DNA of 64,000 nucleotides from Coniella vitis (taxonomy: Eukaryota > Ascomycota > Sordariomycetes > Diaporthales > Schizoparmaceae). Position 1 is the stretch's first letter. Every line of letters begins with the position of its first letter. The notes below the pieces were generated by a model that saw only the letters and a list, made by a program, of their open reading frames with translations, was not told the origin of the DNA and did not search any database. The position numbers and the translations under genes are program-made. The stretch covers positions 1,488,001-1,552,000 of the forward strand of contig WUJK01000005.1 of the NCBI GenBank assembly GCA_011317545.1. Reading direction: 5' to 3'. This document shows, one piece after another, positions 36,952 to 48,541 of this stretch.

Positions 36952-37507
36952 TGGAGGGGATACGGAAAGTGTGGGGAGGAGGACGAGGTCGCGAGAGAGC
37001 AGGGTGCAAAGGGGGCGCAGTTTACAGTTGATTTTGATAGTATTGTGCGATAGAAGGTGCCGAATCTCTGATTCTTCAGCGTTAGTGGTGGAGTGAATGA
37101 TGCACCCACTTACCACCACTCCTCTCAAGATTTCCGAATACTCAAAGACGAATAGGCTGACGTGTGTATGTGAGAGTGTGATAAAAGGTTGTTTGGGGTG
37201 CAGGCAGCGAGCCCTCGGTTTGTGAGACGAAAGTCCCAGAAGGGGCTGCATGAAATAACCTGCCTCGGATAGTTCCAGCCCCACTCTGCCTCCCTGCTTG
37301 TACTATGTACTATTATGTAAGGGGCAGCAGCAGCTTCCCTCCGCATAAACTCCACCACGCCCGGGTCTGCATTGATGAATATCAACCTCTCACTCACTCT
37401 AAGTGGGAACTGCCTCCAAACTCCTCGGCACATTTCCGCCGTTAACCATAAAAGAAACACCACCCACCGCCTTCTTGTCTCACGCCTGTTCGCTCAATCA
37501 CTCAAAA
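36952..37507. other. Spacer between NmrA-like gene and Fta4
   Basis: Both genes run on the plus strand. The stretch holds one TACTATGTA copy at 37301, followed by ATTATGTA, and would contain the Fta4 promoter. No gene seen. Confidence 0.5.
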
Positions 37508-38662
37508 ATGGCGCCGTCGAACCCACCGCCACAAACAATCAAGTCCCTCAAGCAAGACTTTCTCAACGCGCAGACGCGTCTCCTCACACAGCCGCCCGCG
37601 CCGAGCCGAGCATGGCGGCGCGCGCACGACAGCAACAATGTCGATGCCGGTGAAGGCAATGCGGATTCACAGAAGCTATCTGAAAAGGCCATTGATGACG
37701 CCCTCTTCCGCCTGAACCACACCCTCCAACGACACGCCAAGCGCGTCTACCCGCCCCAAGCGACGCGCCATGTTGCGGAGCAGATTGAGCAGTTGTACTT
37801 GGATGCGGGCGAGGAGCGCATGCAGGCTGAGCGGGAAGACGCGGAAGGGGAAGCGGGCGCTGGGTTTGATGCTGCGGACTGGAGATTTGGAAGTCTGGGT
37901 GGCGGTGGCTGGGGCAATGCGTGGAGAATGCAGGGCGCTGACTATGGTTCGTCTCTCTGCCTTTTTGTCCTCGTTCTCAGTGCTTCCTTGCGATGGAGAA
38001 GAGCACGAACTCCATGACAGCATCTGCATGGCTCTTGGTGCACTCATATCGCCACAGGCAGGCATGCCATCCATGAGAGATTTACAAGAACACCCGCCTC
38101 CCTCCAGGCCAGGAAACCTCGATTTCCGGTTCTGCAATTCAGATCCGGACAGACTAACACTGACACACCTCTTACTACAGCCCAACCAGAAGTCATTTCC
38201 GCCCTCCCCTCAACATGGGACTCCCCCCGTGAAGCCGCCTCCAACCCCCTCGAAGCAAAACGCTACGCCGATCTCGTCGCGCGCCTGCAGGGGTTGTCTA
38301 CGCGGCACAGTGAAGCCGAGGCGCGTGTACGTCGACTGCGGCAAATGAAGGCGGTTTTGGAACCTTTTGGCAGCAGTAATAGCAAACCTCGCAGCAGTGA
38401 CGAGCGGCAACAGACGTATGACGTCGACAACGGCAAACTCATCCAGCAAAATCTCATCACGCGCGACGGACAAGTAGAAAAGGAACTGGAGCGGATGCGC
38501 ATGTTGCTTGCGCGGGTAGGCGATAAAGTTGCGCGGCTGCAAGGAAAAGAGGGCGTTCAAACGGCGAGTGTGGAGGAGGTGGATGTCGATGCCATGCTTG
38601 TCGACGATGTCGAAGTCGACGAAAGGAGGAAAGTGGATAATCTAGTGAGTGGGTTGACTTGA
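37508..38662 (+). CDS. fta4: Inner-kinetochore protein Fta4 (Sim4/CCAN complex, Nkp1-like)
   Basis: Two exons (37508-37946, 38181-38662) give 306 residues. The conserved Fta4 core is clear: IKSLKQDFLNAQTRLLTQP, PSRAWRRAHD, LSEKAIDDALFRLNHTLQ and HAKRVYPPQATRHVAEQIEQ. The second exon is coiled-coil-like (EAEARVRRLRQMKAVLEPF, VEKELERMRMLLARVGDKVA), as expected for a structural CCAN subunit that links centromeric chromatin to the outer kinetochore. The intron (234 bp) is the longest in the window and has an uncommon donor, GTTCGT; the join ADY/AQPEVISALP restores the family sequence. A polyadenylation signal follows at once. Confidence 0.85.
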
Positions 38663-38666
38663 GGAC

Positions 38667-38672
38667 AATAAA
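38667..38672 (+). terminator. Polyadenylation signal AATAAA after Fta4
   Basis: AATAAA begins five bases after the Fta4 stop codon. The calpain stop codon lies on the opposite strand 270 bp further, so the two genes converge here. Confidence 0.4.
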
Positions 38673-38932
38673 AGCTACCCACCTAGATGGCCGGGAAGTC
38701 GCTCGTGCGTGACGGATCGTCGACAATGGCAGTGGCATAATGATCCGGCATTCAGACATACATTTGGCGTTTTCCAAATGTATGGCATTAGTGGAGTAAA
38801 CTATAAAGTAATATGATATAGTCTGGCACAACTACCAAAGGAGAGGTGTCTTGAGCATCTGGAAATCAGTCTGCCATGATCCCAGTCCAGGCCACCGGCA
38901 CTTCTGGGGATATTTGCCAACCATCCGCTCTT

Positions 38933-41900
38933 TCAAACCATGCACTCTTGAACAATTGCTTCAAGACCCGGCCCGTCCTCCTTGGTGCTATCTTCTTCCA
39001 TTTTCTTTTCCTCAACTGTCTTTGAAACATCTTCTTGCCCTTCCTCCTTGCCAGCCTTGTCAGTCTCACCACCAACAAGTCCTTCTACTGCCAGCGGCGC
39101 GGCCGTCTGCTCCCCGACCAAATCCTTTGCACTGTCGTCCACATCCAGAACTTTACTCTCCTCCTTCTCCAATGTCTTGGGCTTCTTTTTGTCCTCGCTT
39201 TCGTCATCCGCCTCATCATCGCTGCTATCGTCCCATAGGTAAGGATTTGGTCGTTCTACTCGCAATCTTACCATTTCCTCTTGCTCGCATCCTCCCTCTT
39301 GCCCTTCTTCTCCTTCCTCCTCCCGATGGCCCGCGCCATCCTTCCCCTCTTTCTCAGGAATCTTGTAATACACCCTCAGCCCAAACACCCCGACCGCATT
39401 CCACGGGTCATTCTCGAAATCATCCGTCGGCTCCGGAATCTGAGCAAGTAGGCCCGGCGGCGGAGGACGAATCAGCGCCGGTGGCGACGGAGGACCCGAT
39501 GGTGAAGCGGACAAGGCAGCAGCAGCGGCGGCGGCCCCGAGACCCTCCAAAAAGCGGTCTATTTCTTCTTCGCTTATCTCAGACACATCGTCCACGTCCG
39601 TGTCCAGTTCCGAGTCGGAGGCGCTAGTGCTGCTCAATGTATGTGTCTCCGAGTCGCTGCCGGTGGGAAATGGTGGAACGCCGTCAAGGCTGAGACGGAG
39701 GCCGCCTTGGCCGCTATAGCCTCTGATGATGGCGGCGCGGATGTGTGCTGGGAGTTGGTTGAAGTTGCGGGGAAGACTGGTTGTGGGGCCGTAGGCTGGT
39801 GGAACGTACATGGAGCGCAGAGTAGGTGGCGGCGGGCCACGACGGACGTCTGATGGTGAAGGAGGAGCGGGGGTTGGAGGAATTGGTAGTCCGGGGCCGG
39901 TTTGTACTCCGATCGACTTGTTTCGGGGCGGGATGGCTTTGGTTGTAGTAGTGGTAGTAGTAGTAGTAGTAGTAGATGATGCAGACTTGGCTGCTGGTCG
40001 CGGTGTGGCTGGCGCATTATGGTCCCCTTCACCTGCAGTGCTTGTCTGGTGCTGGTGCTGGTGCTGATGGTTCTCGGTGTCTGTCTCGGCGGCTGTAACG
40101 TAGGTTTCATCATCATCTTCTTCCTCCTGGGTCTTCGTGTCGGTTGGTGCCGGTTCGGAGGTGAGGCTTGCCCCAGGTGTATTTTCCGTTGTTTCTGTGC
40201 TTGATGCAACCGAATCATGGTCATTTCCCACGTCGGCACTTGGTGCGACGGATGCGTGCTTTTCCTTTCCGGTGGTTTTTTCCTTTCCGGTGGTTTTTCG
40301 CTTAGCATTATCTCGCGTCTGGATCTTTTCTGAAGAAGTGGCTTCGGTACTCGTGGATTGAGTGCCGACATCTTGGTCTTGCGTATCGTCCGGGGTCGTG
40401 GAAGGCGGGCCCTTTCTGTCGCTCGACTTCTCCTTCGCCTCAGCAGTGGGCTTCCCGACTGGGTCCCCAGCTTTATCAGTGCCAGTTTGCTCAGTAGTCT
40501 TGGTGGTTTGGGATTTGGCGTCCTGTTCGCCAGAGGGCGTCTGATCAGTAGGCTGCTCCTCCAGAGTATCCTTGTCCCCATCCTGCTCCGCAGCCTTGGC
40601 CTTCGCCCTCGCCTCTCGCCTCGCCGCCCTCCTCTCGGCTTTAGCCTGCCTCTTGGCCTCGGCCTTCTCCTCCGCCCTCCGCTCCCTCAGCTTCCGCTTG
40701 ATGCTCGCCCTCTTCTTTTCCCTCTTCTTCTCCTGCAGCGCCCTCGCACACATCCTCCGATCCCTCGCCCTCTTCTTCGCCTCGTAGGCCTCACGCGCCT
40801 CCTTCTCCTCCGCCGTCTCCACAATCTCGCCCTTGGAATGCGCGACGTCGTACGCGCGGCCAATGCGAAACAACTTGTCTGGTCGCTCTTTGGCATACGC
40901 GCGCACGACGTCCTCGACCGGCATGAGGTCTTCCCTGCGCTGGGCGTCAATCTTGACAACGACCACGTACTCGCCCGCCTCGAGCTCGAGCTCGACGTTG
41001 GCGCTGCGGTTCATGCGGTAGGCGTTCTGGCTGCGCACGACATAGTCTGCGTGGCCCGCTCTGTGGACGCGGAAGCTCAGCTCGAAGCGGTACTGGCCCT
41101 GGAGGCCCTTGAAGTAGCGCTCGTCGAGCTGCGACAAGACAATCACTACAGGGCCGGAGCGGGCGAGGGTAAAGGCGAATTTGGTGTCGTGGTAGTCGAC
41201 GATCCAGGGGATATTGAGCGTTGTCCATATCGAGGCAACTTTCCACTCGCCTGGGTTGAAGAGGCGGGTTCGTTCAAAGGCTTGGTACTTTCGGAGGAGG
41301 TCCGAGTAGCTGATCCAGAACGAGCCGTCGTCGCCGAATCGGTGGTTGAGCTTTTGGAGCCAATCTGCCGTCCATTCCTCTGTGTGAAGAGAAAGGGGAA
41401 AAAAGAAACCCAAGTCAATAACATGTACTGCATCACGAACCGGCTGTTTTGGGGCTCGCTCAAATCGACAAGAGGCCCCTCCCCCCCCAAAAGAAAGAAA
41501 ACTCACTAGATCCGTCGGACCATGGTCCTTTCCACTCATGTTTGCCCCAGGGATTCTTCAGCAGGACGAGTCTGACGCCTTCAATTTCGCATGCCTTGAG
41601 CACCGAGTAAGCGTGCAGCTCGACAATGCCCTTGCGTTCTCCCCACCCTCGTCCCCAGACACCCGTTGAGCACCCAAACAGGAAATCCTGATTGACCTTG
41701 AGGAGCTCTTCTTTCCAAAAGTACTCCTTGTCTAGGATATCGCTCGAGTATACTTCAGAGGTCACGCCTCCTGTCAAGTCTTCAATGCCTTCACCGCCAA
41801 AGCCTCCTTCGATGGCCGAATAGTCGCCGTGGGCCTTGGCATAGGCCTTTTCGAGGAGCGGCAACCAAGTCTCGTTTGGATTGACGCATTGTGCAAAGTA

Positions 41901-43073
41901 CTGAAGTTGTTGGGGCAACAAATTAGCCAGCTAGCTCTCTTCGAAACGGGTAGAGATCTGGACTCACCAAAGCACCGCTGTTGGATTGGTAGGCTTTACG
42001 ATAAGCCTCTTCCGAGTTGACTCGCTCACGGTCTTCCCACATGATCCGCTCAGACCGTGAATCATCGTAGTCTGGTTTGGTAACGTAGAGCTTGCAGCAG
42101 TATGTTAGTCTTGACTACAAGCCAACTGTATTCAACGCCAGGAAAATGGGCTTTCTCACCTTGTCGTCGATAATCTCGCTAAACCACTCTCCATCCCTAT
42201 GGAAAACGAACCCGTACACCCCTACATCCTGGTCGCGAGCGACGCAGCATCTCTCAATCAAGCCCGGCTTGTTGCTGAGCGTACAAAGCGCCGCCATCAA
42301 CCAGCAGTCTCCGTCCCGGCCTTGACGAACGTCATTCGCCGAAGGGCCATCAATGAAAAATTGGGGGTTATCGAAAATGTCAACGACTCTCTTGACCGAC
42401 TTGGGCTGAAATTCAAAACTCGCCTCGCTGTCGCCCTGCACGCTTTCCTTCTCAAGAGCATGCAGGTAACCCAAGACGCCTCCAGACCCAAGCCCGGCTG
42501 CGGGTTTGGTGGATGTGCTCGTTGTTGCTCTGGGAGGGGATGGATCTCGGTCTTTGAAGGGAATGCCTGAGCGGCGTTTTGGCCTTCGCCGGGCGTAAAG
42601 CGAATGGACCTCTCGCTCATTGTTCAGGGAATCCAAGCAGTCGCGGCGTGCCAGGCAATGGTCAGGCTCCAGATCAAAATGCTGATCGCGGTACTTTAAG
42701 TTGACGCGTCGACACTCTTTTACAATCTGAGCGACCTTGTGCCTGCATTGCTCTACGGCTGCCTCGTACGACTGATCGGTCGTTATGGCTTTTTCCTCGG
42801 ATTGAAGGGCCGAGGCGCGGCGAGCCGCACGCTCAAAAACTTCATTTTGGGGTATAATCCGCGTCACTGTCGTGGCATGTGTCAGTCAGATCACAGTCAG
42901 TGGACCAAGTAGCAAGGGCAGTGTTGAGATCATGATGCATGGATACCTTTCCCAGGAGCCTTTGTCCTGTACCTTTCCCACAAGTCATCCACCTTTTCCT
43001 GTGGCGACATGACCTGTTTCTTCCTGCTCGAACGCGGCGGGGCCGGCATGAGGGCGCGGCTTGCAGCAGGCAT
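38933..43073 (-). CDS. Calpain-family cysteine protease with a long charged tail
   Basis: Five exons (42947-43073, 42160-42866, 41968-42090, 41507-41900, 38933-41379) give 1265 residues. The papain-like CysPc domain has all three catalytic residues: Cys230 in RQGRDGDCWLMAAL, His415 in GIVELHAYSV and Asn435 in LLKNPWGKHEWKGPW. The join GSKEWTADWL rebuilds a conserved calpain motif. A calpain C2-like domain follows (WKVASIWTTLNIPWIVDYHD). Then come a Lys/Glu/Arg/Ala-rich probable coiled coil of about 90 residues and a long Ser/Thr/Glu-rich disordered part with a direct repeat of TTGKEK and a poly-Thr run. No EF-hands are seen, so it is an atypical calpain. It is not clearly PalB/Rim13, which has a different C-terminus. 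Substrates unknown. Confidence 0.93.
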
Positions 43074-44678
43074 TGTGAGGTTTCTGCGAGCGCGAGCCTG
43101 ATTGGAGGAGAACGATCTTCAAATAGACTTCAGTTGGTTACAGCATGCCAGATCCAGCAACAGGGAACGACTTTCTAAGCGGACTGGCAAGAAAGAAGCT
43201 CTATACTGCCCGATTCCAAGGAAGAGTCGATAGACGAACAATGGGCAGATATCCGATAAAAAAGCCGAGGATATTTAAGTGCAAGATGGTTTCAACAAAC
43301 AACATAAAGCAACAACATATATGAAATCGAATAATGACAGACTGCCTGAGAATAGTAGCAGAGACCTGTGTTGAACAGAAGCAACGGAGACCCGTTGTGA
43401 TCACCAGCCTTCCAGCCTCGTATAAATTCTTGCCGATCTGCTAGCTGGACGAACAGAATGTCGCGAGTCCCAACCTGATTTAGGCAGACCAGAGCGAGGG
43501 TGGTCAGTCAATTTGATACGGCGGCCACAAACAAAACAACAAAAACAGTAGCGTAGCAAAGCGAGGAAGAGTTTCAGTCAGCCAACAGGGTGGTTAATGG
43601 AATGAATGGCGTACGGGGGCTAGAATATCAGGCCAGTCCGACAGCCCCGGCGTGCATCGACGAGGCTGCAGTCGGCGTGGCTACCTCCTTCGCCGAACGC
43701 CGTCCTACCTGAGGATTTCTCACTGAGGTGCGGTTCTGTGCAGATGGTGGGACCTCAGCCGGTGGCTGCCTACGGACTGCCAGCTGCTGCAGACAACGCA
43801 CAACAAGCGGGTGCCATGACGCACGGCAGCTTGCGACGAGGGCCATCCATCGTGAACGAGGCTCAGCAGGTGAGCAGAACGAGACACGGTGATGCATCGA
43901 GATACGCGTCCTAGCGATGCACTGCAACCGCGCAGCTGGAAAGCAGCAAGTGCCAGAGAAAACCACACAGTAGTCTAGCTGGCCAAAGGGAAGGCTTCCG
44001 CTGTCGAAAGCGTCCAGGTGATGAGGGGGGAAGCGCAGACTCAAATTAACCGTGAGCGCGCAAGTACAGCGGCCAAGCCAAGTCATCCAGCCAGCGAATT
44101 TACGGCAGTCTTGGCCCGTCACCTGAAGCACCCACTGGCCTTGCTCTTGCGACTACGGCCGTCCCGTCTCCAGGCGGGGAGCACCGCGGAAAACACACGG
44201 CGTGCGATACGACGCCACAATCCAACGGGATTGCCGTAATATGGAGGGCTACTCATCTTCTGTCAAACCAGCAGCGCCAACCAAAACACCGCGGCGAGGG
44301 TCGGCAAGACAGAGAGAGGCTGTCGGAGGGTGCACACAGGCTCGATGCTCTGTAGTCCAAGGCACGTTGGGGTCGCATATGGATCTCAACAGGCCGTGCG
44401 TGCAATGAGGAGGCGTGATCCCGCGAGGCACTGCAACCAGGCACTGCAACCAGGCAGCAGCAGGTATCCAGAACTGTGAGCGTGGACAAAACAGCGTGGG
44501 CGTGGCTGAGACCTGTTGCCAAGATACCTTCGCAGCAAGATGGCTGCCGACAGCGTGCAGCAACAGCAGCGAGGCGCACAAGCTTGCAGACGGAATGCAG
44601 CAAAAGGTAGCAACATCAGGAAGTGAGCAAGTGCAAAATAAGGCTGAAGGGCAGGGTAGCGCGATCGACTGGCCGACA

Positions 44679-44705
44679 GGGCAAGGGCAAGGGCAAGGGC
44701 AAGGG
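44679..44705. repeat. (GGGCAA)n hexanucleotide repeat, four units
   Basis: Four tandem GGGCAA units, ending in GGGGGC. Confidence 0.85.
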
Positions 44706-45166
44706 GGCTTGGCCATTGCTAGCCTGCCAGTCAGCAGCCTGCCTCTTGGACTAGGCCGATCCCTGCTCGTCGAAGAGGCTCCTTCCCTTTTTCTCCACAC
44801 GGTGGTTGCGGTCCAGAACAAAAACTATACTCAAATACATAGCACGGCTACTATGACAGAGCAAAGTATACGCACACTCCCATGCACGCCCGTTTGCTCG
44901 TGGGTAGAGACATCACCAACCAGCCTGCCACGCTTTGTCGAGGCTCCCATCTTCAAAGCCATCACGATGGACAATGGGCGCGCTGCAGTGCAGCCAGGAC
45001 GAAATACTCCGGAGCCTGGTCAGCAAGCGAGCAAACAAGCAAGACAAGTAATACGAATGCGCAACCAGACACAAAAACCAAAGAAAAGAGATTCAAATCG
45101 GACACCAAATCAGCGAGTAATTGCGACGAGAACTATACTTGTGCGACTCCTACTAAACCAAGCAGA

Positions 45167-45189
45167 CTCTCTCTCTCTCTCTCTCTCTC
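45167..45189. repeat. (CT)n microsatellite
   Basis: Uninterrupted CT dinucleotide run of about 11 units. Confidence 0.9.
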
Positions 45190-45340
45190 ACGATGGTGAC
45201 CGTCAAGCTTGGTGGTGAGGAATGCCTGGCATGGCACGCACCGACGGTTCCTTGAACAACACAGGCGGATTCAATGTTGCCTTGACTCGACAACGGAACC
45301 AAAAGAAATTGAGCTTGAGGAATGCTCTATGTACTATGCA

Positions 45341-45343
<3 letters not shown>

Positions 45344-45399
<56 letters not shown>
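45344..45399. repeat. (AT)n microsatellite, about 28 units
   Basis: Uninterrupted AT run, the longest dinucleotide repeat of the window. It can form a hairpin on either strand. Confidence 0.95.
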
Positions 45400-45401
<2 letters not shown>

Positions 45402-46238
45402 CGATTTATCTTATACAGTCCGCCTGCGCTACCATCGGTCGACCTCCAAGCCCAGACCAAGACTCGAATCCCGACCTAGGAATCTATATGCACGTCAGGA
45501 GAAACAACACATCTTCATGCTTCACACCTGAGCAGGGTGTATGTACAGGACCAGACTATGGTTCATACAAAGTATTCCATGCACTTAGCACTTACCGCTC
45601 GTGTAACGCTGCAACCCTGACTGACTGGCTATTAGATAGTAGCCTGCCTTCAATTCTCCCGCTCACCCCGTACGCGCCGAGATCACATGGGGCGCCCACA
45701 ATTTGCGTCCGTTTCCATAACATGGGTGGGCAGAGCCTCATGATCTCATATAGAGACACTGTGGATCGCCAGACTTCCCGCTGTAGCTCAAGTTATCCCG
45801 ACGTTTGCAGCTCAACCATAGTGCTCTGTGGTGTTTGTTTGTCCAGTCACCTTGGACACTTGGACTAAAGCCTCATGTTTGACCATAAAATGATTAGTAT
45901 GTACAGTACAGTACACCAAGCACGGCCGTCCGTGCCTGCCTGTGTGTTTGTTCCAGAATATCGTACACGAGATTTACCTCCTTCTTATCGCTTGCCCGCC
46001 TTGAGCTAATAGCCCGCACTCTCCTCAACCAAATAGATTAAACACGGCGTTAGACACGACGTGTCTCCGGAGTAAATGAAGCGCTATGCAATAAAAAAGC
46101 GTGGCACCGAGCTCTTCTTCCATTCCGATGGTGCTTCCTCCCCTCACATCAACCGTCATGCGCCGAGGAAAAGTGAAGAGTACCGAGTGCCAATCAGCCT
46201 GGATAAGATGCACCACTCGGCTTCAATTTCCCCGCACA

Positions 46239-48541
46239 TTATCGCAGAGACCTTGCACTAAGACTCGCAAACGCGTCTGGGCTGTGGCGTCCATTCGACC
46301 ACTCCATTCCCGCTGCCATCATGCTATCCCGGCTCCGGTTGCCCACCATTGTGTCCATGTTGGCCACCTGAGCCACTGCCGCTTGGGGTGACGCCCCACC
46401 GCTCAGAAATGGGTTGTTGTTACCAGACGTCGTACTTGCCAGAGTGGGATGTACGGCGGCGCTAGGAGCCTGTTGGGCCTGGTAAGCTTGCTGCTGGTCA
46501 AATGGCTGCGTGAATGTCTGCTGCTGCTGCTGCTGCTGCTGTTGTTGTTGTTGCGGCTGCTGCTGCTGCTGCTGCTCGTAACCCGTCTGCTGAGGAACCT
46601 GAGGTGCGAGCTGCGGGTAATTGTACAAAGCTAGAATCGAAGCCTTATCAGGTTTTGGAGCTGCTTGTTGCTGTTGTTGCTGGGGCATGGGCTGTCCAAA
46701 CGGGTTATGATACTGCGACTGTTGGGGCTGTTGAGGCATGTATGGTGCTGGGGCTTGTTGCGAAAAGAATGGATTGTTCAATTGCCCTGCCTGTGGCTGT
46801 TGCAGCTGCGGCTGCGCTTGCGGTATCGGGGCACTGTAAAAGTTTTGCTGCGTCTGCTCGGGTATTTGACCCAATGTCGTTGGTGACGCAACTCGAGTTG
46901 GCGACCGAGCAAAAGGGTTGTTGGCATAAGCTCCTCCTGTTGGCGTCGCAGTCAAAATCGTATTCAAAGCCGGCATTTGTGGATTTTGTTGAACCACTGG
47001 CTGTGGCGACGGGTTGTTCAAAAACGGGTTGTAACCTGTATACATAGGTTGAAGTGGCTCTAGTCCCTGCTGCGAATATAGTTGACCACCATTTGACGGA
47101 CTAGCGGCGTAATTTTGTGGTATAGGGGGAATCGGCGGGGCAAGCGTCTGCTGATATATCACCTGCTGGGCTTCCTGGTAATGCAAACCGCCAGTATGGT
47201 GAGGAAACAACGGTTGGGACGGGCCGCTCAACGACATGTTGTTGAATGCTTGGTTCAAGGCATCATTGGACTGAGTAGTCGTTAAGCCGAATGGATTCGT
47301 GTTTTGGTTGAAGAAGGGATTCCGATTCGCAAGATTACCGGTCGATTGGCTGGAGATGGGTTGGACTGGCGACATGTCAAAGGGGTTTGCAGCTGCTGAC
47401 ATGGGCCGGGCAGTCTCAGCTCGGGCGACTGTCAGTCCTGTCTGGCCGCTGCTCGATACAGACGGCCTGTTGACCGAGGGGAACTCGTCGGCGGGGGTCG
47501 AAACGGGCGAGCGGCCCTCAATCCGCACCAAAGCCTCAATAGTCCGTTCGAGATTCCCGTTGACCCCTCGAAGTACAGCTTCATTTTTGCGGTCGTTTGT
47601 AAAGCCCAATTCCCGTAACTTGGCCAGCTTCTTTTGCGTATCTTCTTCGCTATCATAACCCAAACTTGCGCCAAAGACCTTGGAGACCTTTGGCCGTTGA
47701 CCGGAGGCGGAATCGGGGCTGTCTGGGGGCAGCTGAGGGCTCGACTGCGCAGAGCGAGAACCTTGGTCCTTCTTGGATCTCAAGAACAGGGGAAAGGTCG
47801 AAGAGGCTGTGCGAAAGGTGAATTTTCCGGATTTGGGAGGCAGAGGCGGTGGCGTCTCGTCCGAGCCTGTGCTGCCGGTGTGGTTCCTTGGTACTGACGA
47901 CAGTCCCTGGTTCGTGTACTTTGATCGTATAAAACGCTCCATCACGGAATCGGCTTCGTCGGCATCAACTGGTATTGCGGGCTTCTTGTTCTGCGGGTTG
48001 TAGAGCTTGTTTGATGTGACGTTTCCCACCTTTTTCATATTCTGTAAGACGTCAGCATCGCACTTCTTTTTTTCTGCGATTTGAACTCCCTTCTGTCGAT
48101 CGTGTCTCACCTCGACCTGCTCATTGGACCATCCATCCATGCTGAGCGATTTGACTTTGGAAATATGCGTTCCAAGCTTGCGGTGGATCGAGGCGCACCT
48201 CATGCAAAGGAAGATACCCAACTGCTTCATATTAGTCTGAATTCGAGGAGAACATCATCGGATGAAAAGGCCAGAGGACATCGAAGGCAAGGAGTGAATC
48301 GTGGACTGAGGGCAGGTGAACATACGCTCCATGACGCCCAACCTGAACCGCAATACGTTAGTAAAAATGGACTTTGACACACGACACCATGGAAAAAAGG
48401 CGCTGGCCGCAGACATGCGGACTCACCTGGGTTGCGGGCCTGACAATCTGCGCACAGGTTGTTGCCAGGCACATTGTGGACGAGGTCCTGGAGAACCTTT
48501 TCGTTGCGCGCCTGCTGGCGCTTGTTCAAGGGGCCGTTCAT
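46239..48541 (-). CDS. ArfGAP with UBA domain and Q/NPF-rich tail (Gts1-like)
   Basis: Four exons (48427-48541, 48326-48342, 48111-48221, 46239-48041) give 681 residues. Exon 2 is only 17 nt. Splicing it in restores the ArfGAP zinc finger exactly: Cys30-x2-Cys33-x16-Cys50-x2-Cys53, followed by the catalytic arginine finger Arg58 in SIHRKLGTHISKVKSLSMD. A UBA domain follows (KLAKLRELGFTNDRKNEAVL). The C-terminal half is glutamine-rich with at least eight NPF tripeptides, the ligand of EH domains in endocytic adaptors. ArfGAPs stimulate GTP hydrolysis on Arf and so control coat assembly and disassembly. The domain order resembles yeast Gts1. The Q-runs come from CAG/CAA repeats at 46517-46576. 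Confidence 0.93.
46517..46576. repeat. Coding CTG/TTG (CAG/CAA) triplet repeat
   Basis: On the minus strand these triplets encode two poly-glutamine runs in the ArfGAP tail. Such tracts vary in length between strains of one species. Confidence 0.9.

Larger units (their letters stand above)
43074..46238. other. Upstream region of the calpain gene, repeat-rich
   Basis: No gene seen in 3.2 kb. It holds a GGGCAA repeat (44679-44705), a (CT)n run (45167-45189), a (TA)n microsatellite (45344-45399) and many short overlapping frames without protein-like composition. Confidence 0.5.

Noticed and set aside
35893..37284. 463-codon open frame antisense to the NmrA-like gene
   Set aside because: It mirrors a well-supported Rossmann-fold gene with G/C-rich third positions, which commonly leaves the antisense strand open. 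The translation is rich in Arg, Leu and His and has no domain features.
40358..41509. 383-codon plus-strand frame antisense to the calpain tail
   Set aside because: It is the shadow of the Lys/Glu/Arg coiled-coil block and is almost pure Leu/Arg/Pro.
45400..45480. tRNA-like pieces (TCGAATCCCGACC on plus, TGGTAGCGCAGG on minus) beside the (AT)n run
   Set aside because: The A-box-like and B-box-like pieces are on opposite strands and do not fold into a cloverleaf; at most a decayed tRNA-derived relic.
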